DNA from: Blastococcus sp. TF02-8
Lineage (GTDB): Bacteria > Actinomycetota > Actinomycetes > Mycobacteriales > Geodermatophilaceae
Length of the DNA stretch: 35,892 nt
Direction of reading: 5' to 3'
NCBI RefSeq assembly: GCF_003319175.1
Contig: NZ_QOHK01000016.1
Location: forward strand, 1 to 35,892
Both the position numbers and the translations under genes were made by a program. The notes under the pieces are model-generated. The model made no database searches. It was given only the letters and a program-made list of their open reading frames with translations, and was not told the origin of the DNA. Position 1 is the first letter of the stretch, and every line of letters starts with the position of its first letter. Below are positions 16,944-24,347 of this stretch, piece by piece.

Positions 16944-17274
16944 GGAACCTCCACATCGCCCGTCTGGTTTCTCTGCAGCCATGGCGCCCAGTCTTGCCGA
17001 CGCTGGCCGCTGCCCGCCTCGTGAGGACGTCACTGAGGACACGGCCCTCACCTCGCGCCGAACGCCGCCAACCCCCATCACCGGTTGAGAGACCCAGCCA
17101 TCCGGGTCCGACCCTTGCGCTCTGAAGTCGCGGATTGCCATGTTTACCCCGTAAGCACAGGGGCAGTGAGTGCCTGCGGCTTGAGCCCCAGGCCGCTTGC
17201 AGCGCCCCCGGCGTCAACCCCCATAGGGATGCGCGGCGCATCTCCCTGTCCCAAATCAGTCCGCGAGGAGTCTC
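16944..17274. promoter_or_regulatory. Divergent intergenic region, weak SigB-like promoter candidate
   Basis: About 330 bases without a gene, between TetR (minus) and the PRC-barrel gene (plus). GTTT at 17142, 15 bases, then GGGCAG at 17161 loosely resembles the general-stress pattern GTTT-N14-16-GGGTAT, with two mismatches in the -10 part. It lies about 105 bp before the PRC-barrel start. Confidence 0.22.
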
Positions 17275-18096
17275 ATGATCACCGAACAGCAGATCAGCCA
17301 GGTCATCGGCAGCACCGCGGTCGCCAGCGACGGCGGCAAGCTGGGCAAGGTCGGCGAGGTCTACCTCGACGACGAGACCGGGCAGCCGGAATGGGCGACG
17401 GTGAACACCGGCCTGTTCGGCACCAAGGAAACCTTCATCCCGCTGGCCCAGGCCGAGTTCTCCGGCGACCAGCTCCGCTTCCCGTACGAGAAGGCGACGG
17501 TCAAGGACGCTCCCCGCGTCGATGACGAGGGCGGCCACCTGTCTCCGGAGGAGGAGTCGGAGCTCTACCGCTACTACGGACTCGGCGGCACCCAGCCGGA
17601 CACCGGCCTGGCTGCTGGCGGGAGCGACCGACCTGAGCGCCGCGACGCCGACGGCGACGGCGTGTTCGACGACGTCCAGGGCCGCACGGTCGGCCACGAC
17701 ACCTCCGGCCTCACCACCGACGACGCGATGACCCGCTCCGAGGAGCAGCTCAAGGTCGGCACCCAGCGGGTGGAGACGGGCAAGGCGCGGCTGCGCAAGT
17801 ACGTGGTCACCGAGAACCAGACCGTGAACGTCCCCGTGTCGCGCGAAGAGGTGCGCCTGGAGCGGGAGCCGATCACCGACGCCAACGTCGGCAACGCGAT
17901 GGATGGCCCGGCGATCTCCGAGGAGGAGCACGAGGTGGTGCTGCACGCCGAGCGTCCGGTCGTGCAGAAGGAGGCTGTGCCGGTGGAGCGCGTTCGCCTT
18001 GACGTCGACACGGTGACCGAGCAGCAGCAGGTAAGCGAAACGGTGCGCAAGGAGCAGATCGAGCTCGACACCGACGCGGTCGACCGCAACCGCTGA
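17275..18096 (+). CDS. PRC-barrel and DUF2382 (YsnF/AvaK) stress protein
   Basis: Residues 1-85 form a PRC barrel (VIGSTAVASDGGKLGKVGEV, then QPEWATVNTGLFGTKETFIP). A linker with aspartate repeats (DADGDGVFDDVQG) follows, then a DUF2382 domain (about 155-273) with LKVGTQRVETGKARLRKYVV, VPVSREEVRLEREPI and a matching second repeat (RPVVQKEAVPVERVRLDV). Such proteins are abundant in stress-tolerant actinobacteria and cyanobacteria; the biochemical role is unknown. It is soluble and acidic. ATG 17275 has GGAG six bases upstream. A strong hairpin terminator follows at 18106-18140, so it is a single-gene transcript. It opens the stress-related part of the window. Confidence 0.92.
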   Translation: MITEQQISQVIGSTAVASDGGKLGKVGEVYLDDETGQPEWATVNTGLFGTKETFIPLAQAEFSGDQLRFPYEKATVKDAPRVDDEGGHLSPEEESELYRYYGLGGTQPDTGLAAGGSDRPERRDADGDGVFDDVQGRTVGHDTSGLTTDDAMTRSEEQLKVGTQRVETGKARLRKYVVTENQTVNVPVSREEVRLEREPITDANVGNAMDGPAISEEEHEVVLHAERPVVQKEAVPVERVRLDVDTVTEQQQVSETVRKEQIELDTDAVDRNR

Positions 18097-18105
18097 GTCA
18101 CCGCT

Positions 18106-18140
18106 GGAGCCAGACGGAGGGGTCCTCTCCGTCTGGCTCC
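18106..18140 (+). terminator. Hairpin terminator after the PRC-barrel gene
   Basis: A perfect 14-bp inverted repeat (left arm GGAGCCAGACGGAG) with a 7-base loop begins nine bases after the stop codon. No T-tract follows, as is common in high-GC actinobacteria. Confidence 0.85.
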
Positions 18141-18195
18141 GCGACGGCTCCCTGCCACACGATCAGCTGGGCTCGAACCTGGAGCGAGGACCACT

Positions 18196-18357
18196 GTGGC
18201 CGAGGGGAAGCAGCGGCGCCCCGCGCCGACGCCGAACCTCGCGGGACCTCCGGTCGATGGCGTCCGCATCGAGACCCAGTGGCACGACGGAGCCATCCGC
18301 ACCATCAGTGCACCCCGGAGCCGCCCCGACGGCGGCGACACGGGCTGCCAGCGATGA
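18196..18357 (+). CDS. Small uncharacterised protein, 53 aa
   Basis: GTG 18196 is preceded by GGAGCGAGGA at good spacing. The frame reads VAEGKQRRPAPTPNLAGPP, then VDGVRIETQWHDGAIRTIS, and ends at TGA 18355. I do not recognise a family. The placement between a terminator and the next gene, and the ribosome binding site, support it; the short length means it could be spurious. Confidence 0.5.
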   Translation: MAEGKQRRPAPTPNLAGPPVDGVRIETQWHDGAIRTISAPRSRPDGGDTGCQR

Positions 18358-18440
18358 CCCCAGCAGAGCTGCACGACCAGGTCGGCGGACATCCAGCCCC
18401 GGTGACCGCTGCCCCGCCCCCACCGCACTCAGGAGCAACC

Positions 18441-19076
18441 ATGCCCGACCACGACCGCACGCGATCCGATCTCGACGCCACCGCCTCCACCGAGGGGGCG
18501 CACGCCACCCGCGGCGCCGCCCGTGACGCCGTTGATGCCCAGCACGACCGCTACGGTGGCATCAAGTGGGGAGCGGCCTTCTTCGGCTGGCTCTCGGCGA
18601 ACGGCCTGGCCGTCATCCTTCTCGCCATCCTGTCGGCGGCCGGCGTCGCCTTCGGCCTCACCCAGATCTCCTCCGCCGACCAGGCCGCCCAGCAGGCGAC
18701 CGACCAGGCCGACACCATCGGAATCGCCGGTGGCATCGCCCTGACCGTCGTCCTCTTCCTGGCCTACCTCGCCGGCGGCTACGTGGCCGGTCGGATGGCC
18801 CGCTTCGACGGCCTCAAGCAGGGACTCGCCGTCTGGTTGATCGGTCTGCTCATCGTCGCCGCCCTGGCCATTGCCGGTGCCGTCCTCGGCTCGGAGTACA
18901 ACGTGCTCTCCCAGCTCAACATGCCCACCGTCCCGGTCAGCGGCGATACCCTCACCACCGCCGGCATCATCGCCGGCATCGTGGCCCTGTTGATCACGCT
19001 GCTCGGCGCCGTCCTCGGCGGCAAGCTCGGTGAGCGCTACCACCGCAAGGTCGACCGCGCCGGCGCCGGCACCTGA
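18441..19076 (+). CDS. Membrane protein with four transmembrane segments
   Basis: The 211-residue protein has a polar N-terminus (about 40 residues, charged), then hydrophobic segments around residues 45-70 (WGAAFFGWLSANGLAVILLA), 93-115 (GGIALTVVLFLAYLAGGYVA), 126-150 (GLAVWLIGLLIVAALAIAGA) and 170-195 (TTAGIIAGIVALLITLLGAV). It ends with a short charged tail (GERYHRKVDRAG). The glycine-rich GGYVAGRMAR motif after segment two resembles TIGR04086/YrzE-like small membrane proteins; the function is unknown. ATG 18441 follows AGGAG. A hairpin terminator lies directly downstream. Its placement among envelope-stress genes suggests a membrane-stress role, which is inference. Confidence 0.85.
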   Translation: MPDHDRTRSDLDATASTEGAHATRGAARDAVDAQHDRYGGIKWGAAFFGWLSANGLAVILLAILSAAGVAFGLTQISSADQAAQQATDQADTIGIAGGIALTVVLFLAYLAGGYVAGRMARFDGLKQGLAVWLIGLLIVAALAIAGAVLGSEYNVLSQLNMPTVPVSGDTLTTAGIIAGIVALLITLLGAVLGGKLGERYHRKVDRAGAGT

Positions 19077-19088
19077 GCGCGGCCGGTC

Positions 19089-19131
19089 GACGCCCGTCGG
19101 ACCGGTCTCCTCGAGCGGTCCGACGGGCGTC
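19089..19131 (+). terminator. Hairpin terminator after the membrane protein gene
   Basis: A perfect 16-bp inverted repeat (left arm GACGCCCGTCGGACCG) with an 11-base loop begins 12 bases after the stop codon. Confidence 0.85.
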
Positions 19132-19149
19132 CCAGTGGGAAGAGCGACC

Positions 19150-19536
19150 ATGTCGAACTCCGACGGCGAGCCCTCAGGCAACGTCATCCGTGGTCCGGAC
19201 AGCTGGGACCGTGGCCACGAGGCCCGGGCCTACAGCGGCCCGGCTCACGGCCAGCAATGGCAGGTGATCGATCCGGAGCCGCCCGCCTGGGTCGAGCTGC
19301 CGGTCGGCGCCGCGTCAGCGCTGTATCGCCTGGTCCGCCAGCCCCGCTCACACCGGCCTGCGCGTGATCAGCTCGGCAACTACCTGTACGTCCCCATGAC
19401 GGATGCCCCTCACGAGCCGATGGACGGACGAACGCCGGACAGCTCGTCGCCTCCATCCTCCATCGGCATCAACCCGCCGACGCGCATCCGCCGAGACCGG
19501 CATGCAGCCGACGGCGAAGACGACGAAGAGAGCCAC
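19150..19536 (+). CDS. Small protein frame fused in frame to the transaldolase homologue
   Basis: ATG 19150 has GGGAAGAG upstream and opens a frame of 129 codons that runs without a stop into the transaldolase homologue at 19537. The first 85 residues contain a plausible compact domain (PAWVELPVGAASALYRLVRQ and LGNYLYVPMTD). The remainder is low-complexity and acidic (ADGEDDEESH). Either a small gene has lost its stop and fused to the next, or the chain is a natural N-terminal extension of a 496-residue protein. I do not recognise the domain. A terminator directly upstream makes 19150 the first start of this transcript. Confidence 0.45.
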
Positions 19537-20640
19537 GTGAGCACCTCGCTGCAGCGCCTGGCAGAAACCGGCCAGAGCGCCTGGATCGACCACCTGTCCC
19601 GCCGATTCCTCCAGGACGGCGGTCTTGCATCGCTGCTGGACCGCGGCGTCACCGGGCTCACCTCGAACCTGACGACCTTTCGCACCGCGATCGTCGAGGG
19701 AGACGCCTACGACGAGCAGCTGCGGGACGCGCTCGCCGCCGAGACCGACCCCAAGGAGGTGTTCTTGGCGCTGGCCATCGACGACATCCGCGCGGCCTGC
19801 GACGCCTTGGCCGGGGTGCACACCCGCAGCGATCAGACGCGGGACGGCTGGGTCTCCACGAGAGTGGATCCGCACCTGGCGCACAACACCGAAGCCACCG
19901 TTGCCGAGGCGGTCAGGCTGCACCGGCTCATCGACCGGCCCAACCTGTTGATCGAGATCCCGGGCACGGACGAGGGGCTCGCCGCCATCGAAGAGACGAT
20001 CGCCGCCGGCATCCCGGTCAACGTCAGTCTGCTGTTCTCCCTGGACCGGCACCGGGCCGCCGCGCACGCCTACATCCGCGGGCTCCGCAAGCTGCAGTCG
20101 GCCGGTGGCGACCTGCAGTCAGTGGCGTCGGTTGCCTCCTTCTCCGTGTCCCGGATCGACACCGAGGCCGACCGCTGGCTCGACGACCTCGGCAGCCACG
20201 AACACCTCAAGGGCACGCTGGCCATCGCCACCGCCAAGCTCGCCTACCAGACGTATCTGCTGATGTTCACCGGCGCGGTATGGGATGACCTGGCAGCCGC
20301 CGGCGCCTCGCCCCAGCGCTGCCTGTGGGCATCCACTGAAGCGAAGAACTCGGCCTACCGCGACGTCCGCTACCTCGAGAACCTGGTCGGCCCGCAGACG
20401 GTGACCTGCCTGCCTCGCGACACAGCCGACGCCTTCCTCGACCACGGCACGGTCGCCGAGACGCTGACGGCCGATGTCGACGGCGCCCGCCGCACGCTGG
20501 AAGCGTTCACCGAGGCCGGCGTCGACTATGACGACCTGACCGCGGTGCTGGAGCGGGAGGGCGTGGAGGAGTTCGTCGCGTCCTACGGTGAGCTCATGGC
20601 CGGCATCGCGGCCAAGCGCGACGAACTCATCCGGGACTAG
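19537..20640 (+). CDS. Transaldolase homologue lacking catalytic Lys and Glu
   Basis: From GTG 19537 (GAAGAGAG upstream) the protein is 367 residues, the normal length of actinobacterial transaldolase, and collinear with it: AWIDHLSRR, GVTGLTSNLTTF, DPHLAHNTEATVAEAVRLH, PVNVSLLFSLDRH, SVASFSVSRIDTEAD, CLWASTEAKNSAYRD. Transaldolase moves a three-carbon unit in the pentose phosphate pathway through a Schiff base on a lysine. That lysine (family IKIPAT) is glutamate here at residue 140 (LIEIPGT), and the active-site glutamate (family VSxEVDP) is arginine at 109 (VSTRVDP). The aspartate at 18 is kept. TSNP is also changed to TSNL. It is therefore probably not an active transaldolase. The frame is open and uses normal codons, so it looks maintained rather than decayed. 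Confidence 0.88.
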   Translation: MSTSLQRLAETGQSAWIDHLSRRFLQDGGLASLLDRGVTGLTSNLTTFRTAIVEGDAYDEQLRDALAAETDPKEVFLALAIDDIRAACDALAGVHTRSDQTRDGWVSTRVDPHLAHNTEATVAEAVRLHRLIDRPNLLIEIPGTDEGLAAIEETIAAGIPVNVSLLFSLDRHRAAAHAYIRGLRKLQSAGGDLQSVASVASFSVSRIDTEADRWLDDLGSHEHLKGTLAIATAKLAYQTYLLMFTGAVWDDLAAAGASPQRCLWASTEAKNSAYRDVRYLENLVGPQTVTCLPRDTADAFLDHGTVAETLTADVDGARRTLEAFTEAGVDYDDLTAVLEREGVEEFVASYGELMAGIAAKRDELIRD

Positions 20641-20836
20641 GAGAGCCGCCAAGCCAGACGCCTTCTTCCGCCACGAGCTCGGCCAGCAGCTGCGGGGTGA
20701 CTCGCTGCAGGAACTCCGGGGCCCACCTCGACGACGCGGGGCTCGCTCGGCTGAATCACTGACCGCTCGACCCACATCATCGTCCGCGCATCCCCCGCGC
20801 GGCCGTTCTCAAGACACCTACGCTCGGAGCTGACAC

Positions 20837-21511
20837 ATGCCATCGACACCCCCTTCCTCCACCGGCCCGCAGGCCGGCGCCACCCCGGTCAGCGGCCGAA
20901 AGCCGACACGGCGACGGGCTGGCTGGCTCCTTCCGCTGCTGCTCCTCCTCGCTGCCGTCGTGATCGGCTCGCTGCTGCTCAGTCAGTGCGGCGACGGCGG
21001 CGACGGCGGCGACTTCGGCACCAGCGGCTCGTCCGCGGGCACGGGTAGCAGCGCATCCACGTCTCCCGAGTCTGGCAGCACCTCCCCCAGCGGATCGAGC
21101 ACCGCAAGCCCGAGCGACGGCGGCGCGAGCGGCCAGCCCGGCACCATCACGGCCGGCGACACCTCCGTGCTGCCGTTGACCGCTGGCGCCGATTCGGCCC
21201 CCGCCCTGGCACAGGTCTCGGGCCGCCCGGCCCAGGGCAGCGCGGTGCAGGTGCTGGCGGTCCCTGCCGACGAAGGATTCTGGGTGGGCACCTCCGACAC
21301 GGAGCGGATCTGGGTCCAGCTGACCGGCAGCGGCGAGTCGCCCTACCAGGTGCAGGAAGGCGACACCGTGGACTTCCAAGGCACCGTCGTCGCCCACTCC
21401 TCCGGGTTCGCCCAGCAGGTGGGTCTCGAAGAGGCAGAAGGCGCCGCTCAGCTCGACGCCCAAGGCCACCACCTCGAGGTTGACAAGACGTCCGTCACCC
21501 TGGCCGACTGA
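20837..21511 (+). CDS. Single-pass membrane protein with extracellular OB-like domain
   Basis: The chain is 224 residues. A short cytoplasmic start (KPTRRRAGW) leads to one transmembrane helix at about residues 30-50 (LLPLLLLLAAVVIGSLLL). A serine/glycine/threonine-rich linker of about 60 residues follows, then a folded domain (about 125-224) with VQVLAVPADEGFWVGTSD, RIWVQLTG, VQEGDTVDFQGTVVAHSSGF and a last HHLEVDKTSV strand. The five-strand pattern resembles OB-fold domains. It is probably on the outer side of the membrane, given the positive residues before the helix. The function is unknown. ATG 20837 has GGAG upstream. A terminator hairpin follows. Confidence 0.8.
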   Translation: MPSTPPSSTGPQAGATPVSGRKPTRRRAGWLLPLLLLLAAVVIGSLLLSQCGDGGDGGDFGTSGSSAGTGSSASTSPESGSTSPSGSSTASPSDGGASGQPGTITAGDTSVLPLTAGADSAPALAQVSGRPAQGSAVQVLAVPADEGFWVGTSDTERIWVQLTGSGESPYQVQEGDTVDFQGTVVAHSSGFAQQVGLEEAEGAAQLDAQGHHLEVDKTSVTLAD

Positions 21512-21536
21512 CGGCGGCCCGACACACTCAACAGCC

Positions 21537-21573
21537 GCAGCGGGTGCTCCCCACGATGGGGACCACCCGCTGC
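21537..21573. terminator. Bidirectional hairpin terminator
   Basis: An imperfect inverted repeat with outer arms GCAGCGGGTG and CACCCGCTGC and an inner CCCCA/TGGGG stem lies between the convergent genes ending at 21511 and 21591. It could end transcription from both sides. Confidence 0.8.
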
Positions 21574-21590
21574 CGCTCATGTGGACCAGG

Positions 21591-21749
21591 TCAGGCGTTG
21601 TCAGGCTCAGAGGGCAAGTCGTCGTCCCGGGAGTCGTCCTCCCTGGTCAAGGTGACTCCCGAGGTATCAGCCTCGGCTTCGCCGCTCAACCCTGGAGAGA
21701 CGTCGCTTGCAGCGGTAGCTCTGGGGTTCTGCTCCGCTGGTGTCGTCAT
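21591..21749 (-). CDS. Small acidic protein, 52 aa
   Basis: ATG 21749 is preceded by GAGAGG. The frame reads MTTPAEQNPRATAASDVS, is acidic toward the end (TREDDSRDDDLPSEPDN), and stops at TGA 21591. It is low-complexity and probably disordered. Genes of this kind are common near stress loci; I do not know a family. Placement directly beyond a bidirectional terminator supports a real gene end. Confidence 0.5.
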   Translation of the reverse strand: MTTPAEQNPRATAASDVSPGLSGEAEADTSGVTLTREDDSRDDDLPSEPDNA

Positions 21750-21760
21750 GATGCTGCCTC

Positions 21761-22075
21761 TCACATCTGGATGATCAGGTCGCGCTGGCTCACGGTCGTG
21801 AGGGCCACTCCGCGAAGCCGCGGGAAGCCGGTCAGGTCTGGCTCGACGTGGGCGTCCTGCTGCTGCAGCGCATCAACCCGCGGAGTCAGCTTCGTCTCGG
21901 GCCTGGGCAAGCGGATCTCAACCGAATCTCGAGGCATGACGCACCGCAGCCCAGCGCGCCAGCGGAAGGCCACCGAAGGAGCCACCGCTAGGACGAGCTC
22001 GGTGGCAACCAGCCGGAGGAGCACACTCAGCAGAAGTGCGACGACTTCCGCCGCGTAGCGGAATTCACGTCGCAC
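21761..22075 (-). CDS. Possible uncharacterised protein, weak call
   Basis: The 104-codon frame has a hydrophobic N-terminal helix (VVALLLSVLLRLVATELVLAVA) and a polar second half (LTPRVDALQQQDAHVEPDL). No good ribosome binding site precedes GTG 22075, and the frame overlaps the 3' end of the frameshifted membrane gene at 22027-22472. A shorter product from an internal ATG (starting MPRDSVEIRLPRP) is also possible. It ends 11 bases before the start of the small acidic gene. Confidence 0.3.
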   Translation of the reverse strand: MRREFRYAAEVVALLLSVLLRLVATELVLAVAPSVAFRWRAGLRCVMPRDSVEIRLPRPETKLTPRVDALQQQDAHVEPDLTGFPRLRGVALTTVSQRDLIIQM

Positions 22076-22472
22076 GGAGGCCGTCGGCCGGCATGGCTCG
22101 ACACGACGGAGCGTCCACGAGAGCCAGGACCTCGTGGTGCAGCTGATCCTGAGTCGCCCGCAGAGCCATCGTCACCCGTTTCTCGTGCGGAGCCGGTCCT
22201 GAGGACGCTGATCGAGATCGGCAGCCCCACCGCCAGCACGGCAAGCATGAACGGTGCGATTCCCGCGGGCGACAGTTCGCCGGAAGACAAGATCGCTGCC
22301 CCGGACATCGCGGCGACCGCACCCGCGGCCGCCAGGCTCAACCACAACGACGCGGTCTCCACCGCGACGTCCTCGGAGGCTGTTTCTTTCCGGCCTGGAC
22401 CATGATCGGTGCGGCGAACGCCGAGAGCAGAGCGGCCAGGGCGAAGAGTGCCACCGTCACGAGGGCCGTCAT
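22027..22472 (-). pseudogene. Small membrane protein with a frameshift
   Basis: ATG 22472 (GGAG upstream) begins a hydrophobic segment (LVTVALFALAALLSAFAAPI). Near 22381-22390, within an A-rich run (GGAAAGAAAC on the coding strand), the frame must shift to continue into ETASEDVAVETASLWLSL, two further membrane segments (AAAGAVAAMSGAAIL; MLAVLAVGLPISISVL) and a polar tail. Without the shift the first frame ends after about 44 codons. It could be a homopolymer error, a true mutation, or two overlapping small genes, since GTG near 22362 could start the second part. The family is unknown to me. Confidence 0.5.
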
Positions 22473-22517
22473 GGGCTCGTCAGCTCCGGCGCAGTCTCGG
22501 GTTCGTCGAACCGGAGG

Positions 22518-22790
22518 TCAGCGGGATCGCGCGCCTCGTCGCCCGGTGACGGCGAGGTAGACGCCGAGCACCACGATGGCGCCGAAGATGGAGCCGATCC
22601 ATCCGGCGGTGCCGAGTTCGAAGCCTCGACCGCTGATGAGGCCCCCGAGCAGGTTGCCGACCAGCGAACCGATGACGCCCAGCACGATGGTCATGGCGAT
22701 GCTGAGGTCCTGCTTGCCGGGGATGACCGCTCGGGCGATGAGGCCGGCGACGAGGCCGATGACGAGCAGGACGATGATGTTCCAGATCAC
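22518..22790 (-). CDS. GlsB/YeaQ/YmgE-type small membrane protein
   Basis: The 90-residue protein has three hydrophobic segments: IIVLLVIGLVAGLIARAVIP, then MTIVLGVIGSLVGNLLGGL, then WIGSIFGAIVVLGVYLA. The pattern GLIARAVIPGKQD between the first two is the mark of the transglycosylase-associated/GlsB family. Members are small inner-membrane stress proteins, and GlsB in Enterococcus is linked to Gls24/Asp23. GTG 22790 has GGAG five bases upstream. The link to the Asp23 operon upstream fits the family. It lies downstream of that operon on the same strand but separated by a gap with a decayed gene. Confidence 0.92.
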   Translation of the reverse strand: MIWNIIVLLVIGLVAGLIARAVIPGKQDLSIAMTIVLGVIGSLVGNLLGGLISGRGFELGTAGWIGSIFGAIVVLGVYLAVTGRRGARSR

Positions 22791-22927
22791 GATGTCTCCT
22801 GGGGATGGACCGGGACGAGTTCGACGAGTGCCCGGTGAACGGGTGATGACTTGCCGCACGTCATGTCTGCTGCAGGTCGTGCAACCCCGAGCCGGCAGCG
22901 GATCGGCGGTACTGCCGGTGCCGGTGG

Positions 22928-23075
22928 TCAGAGACCGGGCTTGTCGCCCAGACCACTGCCGACGTCGCCGAGCAGCTGCTTCGGGTCGATGCGGAACTTG
23001 CTGACCAGCCCGGCGCCCTCGTCCGTGTCGACCCCCTAGGAGCGGAGGAACTCGAGGATCTGGTCCTTAGAAGCT
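22928..23075 (-). pseudogene. Small protein gene with an in-frame TAG
   Basis: The minus strand reads SKDQILEFLRS, then TAG at 23036-23038, then GVDTDEGAGLVSKFRIDP, KQLLGDVGSGLGDKPGL and TGA at 22928. The two halves join in the same frame into a compact helical protein of a type seen near Asp23/GlsB genes; a CAG to TAG change would explain the stop. No good start codon is visible before SKDQ, so the 5' end also looks damaged. Confidence 0.5.
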
Positions 23076-23222
23076 GCACGAGAGGTCCTAGCAGGCGGCG
23101 ACACCCGGAACGCGGATACGACGTAAACGTCCATGCCCACAACACGCCGAGTTGTGACCCAGTCATAGGCGAATTCCCAGAATTTCGACCAGCGCAAGGC
23201 GTCCCACAGCCGGGATCTTGGG

Positions 23223-23795
23223 TCAGAGGAGGCCGCGTCCACCCGACCGGGTCCGACCCGGCCGGAGCTCGATGTCGATGGGCAGCTGCGGGTCGTCCAG
23301 AGCCTGCCGCATGTTGCTGACCAACCGGTCCTCCAGGGCCTGCCGGACCTCGGCGATGTCGGCATAGTCGGTCAGGTCCACGGCCAGGGCGACCCGTCGA
23401 CCCCCTCGGTCGAGCACGTGCGCCGATGCCCCGGCGACGCCGCGCAGGCTCTCGGCCTCGGCCTCCATGGCATCGGCGAGCGCACTGGTGTGGACGGTCG
23501 TGAGTCCGTCGCGGTCGTCGGTGGTCAGCTCCAGGCGCCCGATCCGGTCGGTGCGCAGCTGGGCCAGCAGCCATCGGAGCCCGAGCAGGGCCAGCAGGAG
23601 GCAGACGGTAGCGACGGCCCACCAGAACCACGGCTGATTCCGGGCGAAGTCGCGCACGGGCTGCGGCAGAACGGGCTGATCGCCATCGCCGAAGGCCCCG
23701 AAACCCAGGGCCAGCCCGAGCCCGCCGGCCGCGAGCAGGAGCAACCCCAGCAATGCCAGGATCGTGCGGTTGACGCCATTGACACGTGAGCTCAT
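23223..23795 (-). CDS. AmaP-like alkaline-shock membrane anchor
   Basis: The 190-residue protein has two membrane segments, near residues 11-32 (ILALLGLLLLAAGGLGLALG) and 56-78 (PWFWWAVATVCLLLALLGLR). A cytoplasmic domain follows (LELTTDDRDGLTTVHTSALA to the end) with a beta-alpha-beta pattern resembling the soluble part of AmaP, the protein that anchors Asp23 to the membrane in Staphylococcus. Its ATG (23795) overlaps the TGA of the DUF6286 gene by four bases, so the two are translationally coupled. It is the last gene of the Asp23 operon. Assignment to AmaP rests on topology and context. Confidence 0.82.
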   Translation of the reverse strand: MSSRVNGVNRTILALLGLLLLAAGGLGLALGFGAFGDGDQPVLPQPVRDFARNQPWFWWAVATVCLLLALLGLRWLLAQLRTDRIGRLELTTDDRDGLTTVHTSALADAMEAEAESLRGVAGASAHVLDRGGRRVALAVDLTDYADIAEVRQALEDRLVSNMRQALDDPQLPIDIELRPGRTRSGGRGLL

Positions 23796-24322
23796 CGCGA
23801 GGACTTTCCAGAGACGGTGACGCGCGGACGGAGGACGTCGGACAGCCCGAGCTCGTCGAGCCGCTCGGTCACAGCTGCGGTGACCGGCTGCTGCAGCTCT
23901 TGCGGGGAGCGCATGGCCGTGGCTGCCTTCACCCGCACGGTGCGACGTCCGGCCTTGGCGCTGGCGGTCTTCACGCCGTCAGCTCGACGCGCAGCGGTGG
24001 ACAGGGATCGCTCGATACCGCGGCGCGAGGCGGTGACGCGAACCCCGTCGGTGCGACCCGGCAGGGTGAGAGAGCCGGGCTTGCCGCGGCGGAGGGCGAC
24101 CACCAGCAGGAGCAGCCCGATGATGATCAGGCCGATGAGGATGGCGCGGACGACGCCGCCGGTGAAGGACTGTTCACCCAGCCACGTGCTCCACATCGGG
24201 TGGGGGACCAACCAATACGGACGCCCCAGGGCGGCCAGGACGATCTCCACGACGGCGAGGAGGCCGCCGAAGAGGAGCGCCAGCGCCAGCACCGTCGCGA
24301 TGACCCGGTTCACGATGGACAT
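23792..24322 (-). CDS. DUF6286 membrane protein
   Basis: The 176-residue protein has a transmembrane segment at the start (VIATVLALALLFGGLLAVVE), a short external loop with RPYWLVPHPMWSTWLGEQSF, a second segment (GVVRAILIGLIIIGLLLLVV), and a cytoplasmic domain rich in arginine and alanine that resembles AmaP-like domains (SLTLPGRTDGVRVTASRRGI). The plan is that of DUF6286 proteins, found next to Asp23 genes in actinobacteria, with unknown role. ATG 24322 has GGAG five bases upstream; GTG 24328 is less well placed. It overlaps the next gene by four bases and follows the Asp23 gene by 25. Confidence 0.82.
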   Translation of the reverse strand: MSIVNRVIATVLALALLFGGLLAVVEIVLAALGRPYWLVPHPMWSTWLGEQSFTGGVVRAILIGLIIIGLLLLVVALRRGKPGSLTLPGRTDGVRVTASRRGIERSLSTAARRADGVKTASAKAGRRTVRVKAATAMRSPQELQQPVTAAVTERLDELGLSDVLRPRVTVSGKSSR

Positions 24323-24347
24323 GGACACTCCTTGGTCGAGTCGGGGC

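Noticed and set aside
17142..17166. General-stress (SigB-like) promoter before the PRC-barrel gene
   Set aside because: Only GTTT and GGG match, with two mismatches in the -10 part; kept only as a weak note in the intergenic entry.
16944..17946. Long minus-strand open frame extending over the PRC-barrel gene
   Set aside because: Antisense to the PRC-barrel/DUF2382 gene; it has no start with a ribosome binding site and no motif.
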